From assembly GCA_947454705.1 (NCBI GenBank), contig CANGKZ010000006.1:1-64000 (forward strand): a DNA stretch of 64,000 nt, in the 5' to 3' direction. This DNA comes from Verrucomicrobiota bacterium (GTDB lineage Bacteria; Verrucomicrobiota; Verrucomicrobiia; Limisphaerales; UBA9464). Position 1 is the stretch's first letter, and every line of letters starts with the position of its first letter. Shown in pieces: positions 7,401-17,900 of this stretch. Position numbers and translations under genes: made by a program. The notes below the pieces were generated by a model. That model searched no databases. It was not told the origin of the DNA and saw nothing but the letters and a program-made list of their open reading frames with translations.

Positions 7401-8198
7401 ATGAAATCCCCACTGCTGCTTCTGCTGTCGCTCGTCGTGACCCTAAGCCTTTCGGCGCAAGATTGGGCCAAGGCCCGGTTGGAGAAATCCCCGCGCCATA
7501 TGGAATGGGTGAAGATCACCAACGGCACCCGGACCCTCCAATGCTTCGTGGCCTATCCCGAGGTGAAGACCAAGGCCACTGCGGTGGTGGTCATCCATGA
7601 AATCTTCGGGCTCACCGATTGGGTCCGCGGTGTCACCGATCAGTTGGCGGAGGCGGGGTACATCGCCATTGCCCCGGATTTGCTGTCGGGAATGGCCCCT
7701 GGCGGCGGTGGAACGGCGGAGCTCGGCAGTGGCGACGCGGTGCGCAAGGCGATCTCGAGTTTGCCTCCGGAACAGGTGACCTCGGATCTCAAGGCCGCCA
7801 TGGCCTACGTGTCGGCATTGCCTGCAGCGAACGGCAAGGCGGCGGTGGCCGGATTCTGCTGGGGTGGGGCGCAGACCTTTCGCTTCGCCACCCAGGAGCC
7901 CAAGATTCTCGCGGCCTTTCCATTCTATGGCACCGGCCCCGATCGCGCCGAGGACATCGCCAAGATTTCCGCCCCGGTTTTCGGATTCTACGGCGGCAAT
8001 GATGCACGGGTGAATGCCACCATTGAGACCTCGAAGACCCTGATGAAGAACGCCGGCAAGCGATACGAACCGGTGGTGTACGACGGCGCCGGTCACGGCT
8101 TCATGCGCGCGGGTGAGGCTCCCGATGCCTCGGAAGCGAATCGCAAGGGACGCGACGAAGCGTGGAAGCGCGTGAAGCAGGTGCTTTCCGGGCTGTGA
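7401..8198 (+). CDS. Secreted dienelactone-hydrolase-family alpha/beta hydrolase
   Basis: A 265-residue protein with a classical signal peptide (MKSPLLLLLSLVVTLSLSAQ). The alpha/beta hydrolase core has VVVIHEIFGLTDWVRG, the nucleophile elbow GFCWGG with Cys153, Asp201 in YGGNDARV and His232 in YDGAGHGFMR. This is the Cys-Asp-His triad of dienelactone hydrolases. The true substrate of exported members is usually unknown; carboxylic esters or lactones are the family norm. I took the ATG at 7401 because the signal peptide starts there. It has no obvious operon partner, and a hairpin with a T-run follows at 8427. Confidence 0.85.
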   Translation: MKSPLLLLLSLVVTLSLSAQDWAKARLEKSPRHMEWVKITNGTRTLQCFVAYPEVKTKATAVVVIHEIFGLTDWVRGVTDQLAEAGYIAIAPDLLSGMAPGGGGTAELGSGDAVRKAISSLPPEQVTSDLKAAMAYVSALPAANGKAAVAGFCWGGAQTFRFATQEPKILAAFPFYGTGPDRAEDIAKISAPVFGFYGGNDARVNATIETSKTLMKNAGKRYEPVVYDGAGHGFMRAGEAPDASEANRKGRDEAWKRVKQVLSGL

Positions 8199-8426
8199 CA
8201 ATCCTGCGAAAAGATTTCCGCGAAAGATCCGTGTTGGAGATCAAGTTCACTTAGGAAGTGCCGATACAGGTAGTGTGATCGTCGGGAAGAGGACGACGGT
8301 TGCAAGAGCCCTCCGGTATTTCTTGTGAGCACGGTCGCTGACACCTGGCTCGCGGGTCCTCCTCACCTGCGATGCCTGCCCCTCACGACGTTAGCGGCCG
8401 TGTTCACTCCGGAGGGAAGGGGTTGG

Positions 8427-8475
8427 GACCGGCCGCGGATCTATCGTTCCGTGGCCGGTCGCTTCTTTTTCCCCG
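8427..8475 (+). terminator. Rho-independent terminator-like hairpin
   Basis: GACCGGCCGCGGA (8427-8439) pairs with TCCGTGGCCGGTC (8448-8460), with one G-U pair and an 8-base loop. GCTTCTTTTT follows immediately. It lies 230 bp after the hydrolase stop and 92 bp before the DUF1080 start, so it could end the hydrolase transcript or attenuate the next gene. The rest of 8199-8566 shows nothing I can identify. Confidence 0.6.
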
Positions 8476-8566
8476 GGGCTGATTTCTTTCTTTTCACTCC
8501 CGCCCTTCGCGGTTCCCCTTGCCGGGTCTCACTCACCGTCAATCCCTAGCCGCGTTCCCGCATTCC

Positions 8567-9367
8567 ATGAGCTCCAAATTCACATTCCCTCCCTCCGTGC
8601 TTCGCATCGCCGCCGCCGCCCTCGCGGTCCAAGCCGTGGTCGCGACCGTCACTGCCGGCGTTGGCGTTGGCGCCAAGCCCGCGCGCGGTGCCGATGTGCT
8701 GATCGACGGCACCCGCAAGACGCTCGACTCCAAGTGGACCTACTGGCAGGGGCCGCGTTTCTCCTCCTCGCTGCCGATCAAGTGGAAGATCGTCGAGGAT
8801 CCCGTGGACAAGGGCACCGTGGTGATGACCGATGATCCTGCCGCGGCCGGTGGCAAGTACGGCGCTGCGGACATCGTCACCAAGAAGGCGTATCGCGACT
8901 TCCGTCTGCACGTGGAATTCCTGGTCAACAACCCAGGTGGCAACAGCGGCGTGTATCTTCAGAATCGCTATGAGATCCAGATCATGGACGGCGACAAGAC
9001 CCCGCACGGCATGGGGGCGGTGATCAACGAAACGCCGTCGCCCTACGCCCAGTACAAGGGCATCGGGAAGTGGAACGCGTACGACATCAACTTCCGCGCC
9101 GCGCGTTTCAAGAATGGTCAGAAGGTCGAGCCCGCGCAGGTGACCATGTATTTCAACGGCGTGAAGGTGCACGTGAACCAGCGCATCTCGCAGGTGTGGG
9201 GCGGACCGAACTCCGGCATCGATGGCGGCAACGACGGCGGCAAGGGCATCACCGATGTTCCGGGCGGCTTGAAACTCCAATGTGAAGGTCACGACGTCCG
9301 GTACCGCAACGTCTGGATCAAGGAGATCGACCTCGGCGACAAGCCGACCGACTTCAACGAAAAGTAA
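8567..9367 (+). CDS. Secreted DUF1080 (3-keto-disaccharide hydrolase-like) protein
   Basis: A 266-residue exported protein. The N-terminus has a hydrophobic signal region ending near ARGADVL. The rest is a DUF1080/LamG-like beta sandwich, with WTYWQGPRF, the DFRLHVEFLVNNPGGNSGVYLQNRYEIQIMD region (key part GGNSGVYLQ) and a C-terminal GLKLQCEGHDVRYRNVWIKEI. DUF1080 proteins are abundant in Planctomycetes and Verrucomicrobia. Some members cleave 3-keto-glycosides. That activity is likely here but not proven by visible catalytic residues. Confidence 0.82.
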   Translation: MSSKFTFPPSVLRIAAAALAVQAVVATVTAGVGVGAKPARGADVLIDGTRKTLDSKWTYWQGPRFSSSLPIKWKIVEDPVDKGTVVMTDDPAAAGGKYGAADIVTKKAYRDFRLHVEFLVNNPGGNSGVYLQNRYEIQIMDGDKTPHGMGAVINETPSPYAQYKGIGKWNAYDINFRAARFKNGQKVEPAQVTMYFNGVKVHVNQRISQVWGGPNSGIDGGNDGGKGITDVPGGLKLQCEGHDVRYRNVWIKEIDLGDKPTDFNEK

Positions 9368-9417
9368 TTCGATCGAGCACAGACCGGGATGCGGCCGGAA
9401 AAAGTAGAATTCTAAAA

Positions 9418-9546
9418 ACCGCAAAGGCGCAGAGGCGCGGAGGGGACAGTGGTTCCTCTCCGCGTTTTTGTTTTCGTAGCCGCCGAGGGAACGAGGCGGA
9501 TCAGCCGCCTTTCAGAAACGAACCCGAACCCCGATTGGGCCGGACG
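9418..9546 (+). repeat. 129-bp direct repeat, left copy
   Basis: Nearly identical (127 of 129 bases by my alignment) to 10978-11106, offset by exactly 1560 bp. It contains GGCGCAGAGGCGCGGAGG, then TAGCCGCCGAGGGAACGAGG, and ends GATTGGGCCGGACG. Shorter related copies lie at 28586-28616, inverted at 28770-28800, 30820-30848 and 41069-41098. The two long copies bracket the orphan secreted gene at 9642-10820. Confidence 0.8.
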
Positions 9547-9641
9547 TGGGTAAATCAATCGCATTCGGTCAGGGCCGCAGTCCTGAGTCCATCGCGCCGG
9601 CTGTTCCTCGGGCACGACTGGGTGACCCGAGACGCCACTTC

Positions 9642-10820
9642 TCATTCCGGTGCGATCACCCGAAGAAAGGGTTCAGGTGGGGCGCCGTTTTCGAGGTCCA
9701 CTGTCGAGTGGATGTCAGATGGAACGTGCCACTGCCAATGGTGCCAATCGCGGAGGTCACTGGAGGTCTGAATTTCGTAGATCCGATTCGGCCTGCCTTC
9801 CACCAGCAAGGCCGGGCGAATGGCTGGTGTTGTGAGCTTGGGTGGCCCCACCTGCTGACTTCCCAATTGGATTTTTGGTGGTGCCACTGGATCGTAGAGT
9901 GGGACACGGCGAATCGTTCCGCGGGATGCGCCGGCCAGCGCGTATCCATCACTTACTGCGAGGATCAATCGTTCCCCCTTCAGCCCTTGGAACCGTTCAT
10001 CGTGAATGATCGATCCCCGCACAGTTCCCGGAGCCTCCACCGTCCAACTCCTCCGAACGAGCGAGGCAAGAGAGTCTCCTTGGAACACCGCGAGATCGGC
10101 GTCGCCTCCCACCGTCACCTGATACGCGCCCGACTCCGGCAGCAGGAACTCAAACCAAACCGAGGCCCCTGGGACGTCCCCACCGCGAGTCAGGGGTTCC
10201 TTCGGCTCGGCCGTGCCTGCGATCAACCGGTAGTCGAAGGAAGTCTCTACTCCCGAGAGTGGGATCAAAGCCCGGAATACAAATGCATCATTCGAAGCAG
10301 GAAGGTACAGGCCGATGGCCGCCCACGCATTGGCAGGCAGGGCGCCCTGTGCATCCAACCGCAAATGGTACACGACGCCCGCCTTCGCTTGAAATTCGAC
10401 TGCGCGGAATCGCGGATTCAGCGTGGAATCCAGTCGGCTCAGAGGCACCTCTGACGAAACCAACTGAAGCGCCTGCAGGTTATCCCCGGAGTAAACCGCG
10501 AGGAGGGGGCCGTTGGTTCCAGGCGCAAGAGCACCGGAAAATAACACATTCGAATCGAGCGTGGAGCGCCACTTGAACCAAACGCTATGAGAGCCGGAGA
10601 CTCCGTCGATCAAGGGGGCATCCGGCTCCACGGTCGCTTCCGCGAATTGAGGGATCGTGTACGAGGGGTATTGGGGCCGAGCGGAACTTGTCGACGACGC
10701 GGTGTGAATTGCTTCGATGGGCAGGTCTGGTGCGGTTTCAAACGCATCGCCCGCCGGCGGCATGGCCAACGCCGCAAGACCAAAGGTCAGAAACACGATG
10801 CTCAGAAACCCAAACCTCAT
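9642..10820 (-). CDS. Secreted protein of unknown function
   Basis: A 392-residue protein with a signal peptide (MRFGFLSIVFLTFGLAALA, cleavage near MPPAGDA). I do not recognise a defined family. Two stretches (about 60-160 and 190-310) are all-beta and resemble bacterial pre-peptidase (PPC-like) sandwiches: SHSVWFKWRS, VYHLRLDAQG, ASVWFEFLLPESGAYQVTVGG. The end, RPNRIYEIQTSSDLRDWHHW, is the short 'fit to a measured value' tail seen in many verrucomicrobial secreted proteins. The start at 10820 places the signal peptide correctly. The gene is isolated and lies between two 129-bp direct repeats. Confidence 0.65.
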   Translation of the reverse strand: MRFGFLSIVFLTFGLAALAMPPAGDAFETAPDLPIEAIHTASSTSSARPQYPSYTIPQFAEATVEPDAPLIDGVSGSHSVWFKWRSTLDSNVLFSGALAPGTNGPLLAVYSGDNLQALQLVSSEVPLSRLDSTLNPRFRAVEFQAKAGVVYHLRLDAQGALPANAWAAIGLYLPASNDAFVFRALIPLSGVETSFDYRLIAGTAEPKEPLTRGGDVPGASVWFEFLLPESGAYQVTVGGDADLAVFQGDSLASLVRRSWTVEAPGTVRGSIIHDERFQGLKGERLILAVSDGYALAGASRGTIRRVPLYDPVAPPKIQLGSQQVGPPKLTTPAIRPALLVEGRPNRIYEIQTSSDLRDWHHWQWHVPSDIHSTVDLENGAPPEPFLRVIAPE

Positions 10821-10977
10821 CGCAGCTCTTGAGCACGAGGTGTACCACTCGCAGTCCTGCACAAAGCCTTTTTCCTTGGGATGTTTCGGTTGACCTCACT
10901 CGCATTTTTTCGGGCAGCGGCCCTGTGAGCACTGGAGCTGCGCCAGTCTTCGGTCTGGGAAAAGTTTTATCCATTGA

Positions 10978-11106
10978 ACCGCAGAGGCGCAGAGGCGCGG
11001 AGGGGACAGTGGTTCCTCTCCGCGTTTTTGTTTTCGTAGCCGCCGAGGGAACGAGGCGGATCAGCCGGCTTTCAGAAACGAACCCGAACCCCGATTGGGC
11101 CGGACG
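10978..11106 (+). repeat. 129-bp direct repeat, right copy
   Basis: Second member of the pair described at 9418-9546; the two differ at only two positions that I can see. The rest of 10821-11199 shows no gene. Confidence 0.8.
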
Positions 11107-11199
11107 AGCACAACGAAGTTGCATTCGGTCTGGGGCCACCTCCGAATCCCTCGGAGTTCGAGGAACTCGTTCCGTCGATACTCTCACGGCTTAGAAACA

Positions 11200-11387
11200 G
11201 CGTGGAGGGCGCGGTTCCACCCGCGCCCCAATCAATCGCGCGCCGCGGTTAAGAAAGGGCACGCCCCATCACAACGCATACCGCCCAACCCCGTTTGGGG
11301 AACCCTTGAATTCCAAACCACGCGCCGGGACTTCACACGAGGTCCGCAAACGAAGATGGGGCGTGGGTGGAACCCCGCCCTCCACGG
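11200..11387 (+). repeat. 188-bp element with terminal inverted repeats, unit 1 of a tandem trio
   Basis: The left end, GCGTGGAGGGCGCGGTTCCA (continuing CCCGCGCCCC), is matched in reverse complement by the right end, which runs from GGGGCGTGGGTGGAACCCCG to CCCTCCACGG. This gives about 30 bp of inverted repeat with a few mismatches. The inner part is conserved between copies (TTAATCGCGCGCCGCGGTTA, TTGAATTCCAAACCACGCGC). Units repeat every 222 bp because a 34-bp spacer (GGTCTCGCCGTGCGTGAGGA...) is copied as well. No open frame has coding character; this looks MITE-like. Confidence 0.8.
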
Positions 11388-11421
11388 TGGATGGTCTCGC
11401 CGTGCGTGAGGATAAAGAACG

Positions 11422-11609
11422 GCGTGGAGGGCGCGGTTCCACCCGTGCCCCAATTAATCGCGCGCCGCGGTTAAGAAAGGGCACGCCCTATCACAACGCC
11501 TACCGCCCAACCCCGTTGGCGTAACCGTTGAATTCCAAACCACGCGCCGGGACTTCACACGAGGTCCGCAAACGAAGATGGGGCGTGGGTGGAACCCCGC
11601 CCTCCACGA
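11422..11609 (+). repeat. 188-bp TIR element, unit 2
   Basis: Same element as 11200-11387, 222 bp downstream, including the spacer that follows it. Differences are scattered single bases (for example CCCGTGCCCC in the left end). Confidence 0.8.
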
Positions 11610-11643
11610 TGGATGGTCTCGCCGTGCGTGAGGATAAAGAACG

Positions 11644-11832
11644 GCGTGGAGGGCGCGGTTCCACCCGCGCCCCAGTTAATCGCGCGCCGCGGTCGAAAAT
11701 GGGTACGCCCCATCGCAACGCCTACCGCCCAACCCCGTTCGGCATAACCGTTGAATTCCAAACCACGCGCTGGGACTTCACACGAGGCTCGCAAACGAAG
11801 ATGGGGCGTGGGTGGAACCCCGTCCTCCACGG
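11644..11832 (+). repeat. 188-bp TIR element, unit 3
   Basis: Third tandem copy; it is more diverged inside (GGTCGAAAATGGGTACGCCC in place of the GGTTAAGAAAG form). After it the sequence becomes unique and leads into the start of the giant secreted protein at 11967. Confidence 0.8.
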
Positions 11833-11966
11833 TGGATGGGCACGCCGATTCGTGGGCAGGATTCGGCACACAAATCGGGTTGTCGGTTGCCAATTCGGCC
11901 TTGGTTTGGTTCGTTTTCTGCAATCCCGTTGAAGCAGCAATGGGTAAAGTGGAAGGGAGTCGAAGA

Positions 11967-14900
11967 ATGGATCCCTGCTCGATGACTCTTCAGCCTTCCG
12001 ACGACATGGAGCCCAATTTCCCAAACATGTGTAATGCCTTGGAGTCCCGACGCGCCGGCTTGATCGGCCTTCGATCGATACTTTCGCGAGTCTCAAACCG
12101 CCTGGTCGAAGTGATTGGTTTTGCTGCTGCGATCACCTGCCTCAATGCCGCGACGGCAACGTTCGATTTCAGCACCGATTTAACTCTCAGCGGATTGGTA
12201 CAGATGGGCGGGAATGGAGCCAACATCGCACCTTGGGTTCCGTCGGGGGGCAATCCAGGTGGCTTTCTCGCGCTCACCTATCCCCAATTCGCTAACTTCA
12301 CTTCGTTCGTCTTCTCGGATCTTGACCAGGGAAAACCGGTGGTCGCGTTTACGTTTGAAACCGATCTCCGGATCGGAAACCCGACAGGCAATCGCGCAGC
12401 GGATGGTTTCTCGATTAGTTTCGCACGATTGACGGATCCGATCTTCTCGTCACTGCCAGATAGTGCCAGCAACATGTCGAACTGGGCCGGGGGCATTGCA
12501 GAAGGAGGGGCGACCACGGGTATCTCCATCGATTTTGATACCTGGAGCGGGAATGCGCTGCCCGATGGGGGCGATGTCGAAGGTATCCTTGTTCGGGTCG
12601 AAAACAAGACGGTGCTGAGACACAGCATGCCAACGCGCAATGGAAGCGTTGACGACCCCACTTCGATCCAGACCGGGCCGCGAGCCCAGGAATACTGGGC
12701 CAATGGGGGCGATCCGATTGCCCCAGAATCCTGGGCGAGCCTGGGCTGGGCGCACTTGAAAGTGGATCTCGATTCGGCGGGCAAGCTCACCGTGAGTTAC
12801 AAAAACCAGATCATCCTGGACCAGTACCAGACCACCTACTTTCCGGGACCGGGCCGGCTCGTGCTTGCGGGCCGTACGGGGCTGGCCAATGAGCACACGC
12901 ATTTCGACAACCTGAAGCTAACGACAACTGCGGTTACCGATGCAGCACTTCCGACCACCCCGGGGCCGATTCACGTTGCCATCGCGGGATCCCGGCTGGT
13001 TTCGATCGATTGGCCTGCCTCCACCGATGACTCCGGCCACGTGGCCTACCGGCTGAGCCGCGATGGAACTCCGATTGGTGACCTCGCCTTGATTCCGAGC
13101 TTTACGGACTCAACAGTCGCTCCTGGAAAAACCTACCGGTATTCAGTGGTCGCTGTTGACCCATCGGGAAATCGGTCCGACGCCTCCGTGGTTTCTGTGA
13201 CCACGCCGAATGAGACGCCCGACGTGGGATTCCTTCTGGCTGAAATCTTCGACAAGGATGGTGCGAGCTCATTCTTCCCAGCCGAAGCCACCCGCGGTCG
13301 TTATCTCAATGGAATCACGTTCGGGGATCCGGATTTCGGCGATACCTTCGGTGAAAACTTTTTTATCCGGATCACCGGGACCCTCACTCCCACTGAAACC
13401 GCCGCGTACGATTTCTTTGTTCGTTCAAACGATTCGGGCCGGTTCTATCTGAATCCAACGGGCCCTTCGTTGCCCAACACCGTGATCGATCGGCCCATCG
13501 CGGTGGAAAGCGGCTGTTGCAATTCTTTCCAGGAACCTGGCTTTCAGCAGACCACCGTCGCGCCGATTCCGCTAACTGCCGGAAAATCCTATGGCTTCGC
13601 TTTCGAAGTTCTGGAGGGCGGAGGCGGTGACTGGGGACAGGTCGCGTGGCGTAAAGTGGGTGATCCCACCCCGGCGAATCAGCTCAAACCCATTCAAGGG
13701 ATCGTGCTGACGGGCCGGGCGGATTCCACCGGCGCCAACATCACGGTCACCTCTCCGCCGGCCAGCGTGACGGTGAATAACAACGATCCGGCACAGTTTG
13801 ACGTCAGCGCGGTCACCTCCTCGCCCTACGATCTCTCCAGCTACACCTCGTCTTCCGTGCTTTACCAGTGGTATCGGAATGGGGCTCCGATTCCCGGGGC
13901 CACGACTTCCAGTTATCGAATTCCTGTCGTTTCTGCTGCAGACAATGGGGCCAAATTTAAGCTGTTAATTGCGATTCCCGGACTCGCGACCACGACAAGC
14001 GAGGCCACTCTCACAGTTCTTGCGGATACCCAAAAACCCACGGTGGTGAGTGTGACTGCGGATGGTTCGCTCGCGAGTGCCACGATCGTTTTCTCGGAGC
14101 CCGTGGTGCCTCCGTCGGCAACCGCGCCCTCCCACTACAAATTCAGCGGCGGCTTGAATGTCCTGTCCGCAACCCAGCTGGATTCCAAGACTGTCAGGTT
14201 GACGACTTCCCCGCAGACCGAAGCCGCTTCCTACCGGCTAACGGTGAACAACGTGCAGGACAACGCTGGTAACACTACCTCCGCAGCCACAGGGGTGCTG
14301 ACCGCCTGGGGGCTAACTCAGGGGAAGGTGAAGTACGAAGCTTGGAGCGGCGTGCAGGGGATCGGTGAGCTTTCCGAGCTGACTTCACTGAGTCGTTACC
14401 CGAACCAGCCGGATCTCGTCGAGATTCGTGACGGCCTTGAAGGGCGCTTAAACTGGGCGGACAATTTTGGCGCGAGACTCAGTACCTTCATCACTCCGCC
14501 GGCCGATGGAGATTATGTTTTCTTCGTTGCAGCAAACGAGAGCGCCGAGCTCTGGCTGAGCACGGACTCGAATCCGGCGAACAAGAAGCTGATTGCGAAG
14601 GATCCTCAATGGCACGATCCGTACCAGTGGCTCGATCCCAACCGACGGAACCCCACGAACCCGGAGAATCGCTCCGACAGGTTTGTCGGAACCCAGTGGC
14701 CCACGGGCAACAGAATCAGCCTCAAGGCGAACACGCGCTATTACTTGGAGGCATTGCAAAGGGAAACCGGCGGTGCGGATTGCATTACTTTGACAGTGAA
14801 ATCCGCCTCCGATCCGGATCCCAGAGATGGCGAGGCCTTCCTCAATACACCCTTTTTCGGAACGCTTGCACCCCCGCTTCCGGGGAATCCGCCGGTCAAC

Positions 14901-17900
14901 TCCCTGGAGCAGTTCATCGCCTTTGGTCCACTCGAAAACCAAACCTTGGGCGGAAGTCCCATATCCCTGACAGCGACTGCGAGTTCCGGTTTGCCGGTGA
15001 GCCTGTCGGTGTTGAGTGGGCCTGGTGTGTTGAGCGGAAATCTCTTGAGCCTCACCGGTGTCGGAACCGTTGTTGTGTCGGCGAGCCAGGCGGGAAATGC
15101 GATCTACCAAGCTGCCCCGGACGTGACCCAAACGCTCTCCGTGGTTGGCATCGATCGCTCCCTTGTGGTCGCGAGTGTCGCTGCGGTGCAGGAGGGCGAG
15201 ACCTTGCTGGTGCCGGTGAGCCTTTCGTCTTTTGGGAATGTGGGAAGCCTCTCATTTCGGTTGAACTATGATCCCGCCGATCTCGCCGATGCCCACTTCG
15301 ACTGGACGGGGGTTGCGGATAATTTTTCGAGCCATGTCGATGCGACGACTTCGGGCCAGGTGACTGCATCCGTTGCGTTCGGCGGAATTACTCTGCCGCC
15401 CGGGACGGTCCAGCTTGGAGTCGCGAGTTTTCGAGTCCGGAGTGTCCCGGGGCCGAAAATCACGACCGTCACCCCGGTCCTCACCGCCATCAGCGATGGA
15501 ATCGGTGCTCCGTGGAAGGTTGGAAATGGAACGGTCCCGGGAGTCGTCAACATCAACCCTCGAAAGGTGACCGGGGACAACAATGCCAACCGGATCCTCG
15601 ATATCGGAGATGCGGTTGTGATCAGCCGATTGGTGGATGGATTGGAGGAGCGGCGCGCCTGGGACGCGGCGATCAACGATGTCAATGGATCCGGAGAATT
15701 GGAAACCGGGGATGTGTCGAAGGTGCTTCGGACGGTGGTGGGACTGGATGCACAACCGCATTCCACGGGCTCGATTCATCCGCAGGGGATCAAGCCTGCT
15801 GGACTCAATTCGGGCGATGTGGCGACGCTGGATTTTCCCGACGGCGTGGTGGGCATAGTCGGGCAACCGATTCGCGTCGTTGTGAAGTTGGCGCAAACCG
15901 CCATTCCGATTTCCGGTGTAGATTTCACTCTCAGATATCCGGATTCGCTCTCACTGGTGAGCAAGCAGACCGGGCCCGTGGTTCCCGGTGATTCCATCCA
16001 GGTCTGGAATGACGAAACAGGGCTCGAACGATTCGCCGCAGTTCGATCGACGGCGTGGACCGATCGATCCGGAGTTCTCGGCGTGTTCACCTTCGTTCCT
16101 TTGGCGTCCTTCGCGAATCAGGTGGAGTGGCCGATTTCGATCACCAGCATGAATGTCACCGGGAAAGGGTTCGACCTGCGACCGATGGATGCCGCGCTCG
16201 GCTCAATCCGAACTCCGGCTCTCGCTCCGCAAACCATCCTCTTCCGCCCGATCGCCGATCAGTTCTATTCGCCTGGATTGGTTGTGCCTTTGGATGCCAC
16301 GGCGAGCTCGGGTCTGCCGGTGATTTACAGTGTGATCAGCGGGCCGGGAACCGTTCAGGCGAACCGGCTTTCAGTCACGGGTGTGGGACAGATTGTGATC
16401 GCAGCCAGCCAGTTTGGAGATGCCACCTTCGCCCCTTCGTTTCCCGTCACCCAGACTCTCAAGGTGAACTACGGAATTCAAACGTTGAGCTTCGGGGCAT
16501 TGGAGCCGGTGACTTTCTCGGAAGGGAAAACCGTGGCACTGAACGCCGCTTCGAGTGCCGGACTGCCCGTCTCATTCAGCGTGGTATCGGGTCCGGCAAA
16601 AGTGGCTGGAAACGTCCTCGTGTTGACTGGCTCGGGGCCGGTCGTTGTTGCTGCATCTCAAGCCGGGAATGATCTGTACGCGCCGGCAAATCCCGTGACC
16701 CAGTCGTTGTTCGTTTTTGAACCGATCCGTCAGGCACAGACGGTGAGTTTTCAATCGCTCGCCCCGGTGAATTATTCGGCGTCACTCAGCGTTCCACTCA
16801 GCGCAAGTGCCAGCTCGGGTTTGCCAGTCGCATTTAACGTGGTGAGTGGACCTGGCGTGATCTCCGGGAATTTCCTTTCGGTGACCGGAGCGGGCCAGAT
16901 TGTCATCTCCGCCGTTCAACCCGGAAATGGTAGCTACAGCCCGGCCACTGCAGTGACCCAGAGCCTGTTGGTAAATCGGGGGACTAATCTGATTCGATTC
17001 CAAACGGTTCCTTCGGTCGCGTTTGCGCCCTCTCTCACGGTGGCGCTTTCCGCCACTGCGAGTTCCGGGCTTCCCGTTCAGCTGGAGGTGCTGGAGGGAC
17101 CTGCATCGATTTTGGGAGGTCAGCTCAACCTCTCCGGAGCCGGAGCGATTCGTATCCAGGCGACCCAACCGGGCGACTCGAATTACGAGCCGGCGGATCC
17201 CGTGGTTCAAAGCGTGGTGGTTTCAAAAGGCGTTCAACGGATTGAATTCAACCTTTCGGAGCGGATTCAATATACGCCGAGCTTGGCGATCCCCTTGGCA
17301 GCAACTTCGAGCGCTGGATTGCCCGTGAGCTATCGCGTTGAACGTGGTCCCGCGCTCTTGGTCGGTTCCATCCTGGCCATCCGTGGTGCCGGGAGCGTGG
17401 TCCTCACCGCAATCCAGGAAGGAAATTCGAACTACCTGCCTGCGGACCCGGTGAGTCGAACGATACAGGTCTTCGGTCGGGATCAGTCGCTTAGTTTTAT
17501 TCCTCCGGCGAACGTGATCTATTCCCCGGGAAAACAGATCCAGTTGTCGGCATCCAGTTCGAGTGGTCTGCCGGTTTCCTTCACCGTTGATTCCGGATCG
17601 GCATCGATTTCCGAAAACGTTCTGAGACTTCAAGGGGCAGGCAGCATTCAAATCACGGCCCGCCAGGACGGCGATACATCCTACTCACCGGCGGAGCCTC
17701 AAACCCGAACCGTGACGGTGTCGAAGGCGACTCAGTCCATCACGTTTGAGCCCGAGGGTTCCCTGACGCTCGGATCCGGACCGCTTTTGTTGAAGGCGTC
17801 TGCAACCTCAGATCTCCCGGTCCAATTCGCCATTCAGAGCGGACCGGGAATTCTGGACGGAAGTGCCCTGGCACCTTTTGGAGTGGGAAGTGTCGTCATT

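Noticed and set aside
11200-11832. The tandem 222-bp repeats as a CRISPR array.
   Set aside because: Units are 188-bp elements with inverted ends and near-constant spacers; there are no short repeats, variable spacers or cas genes.
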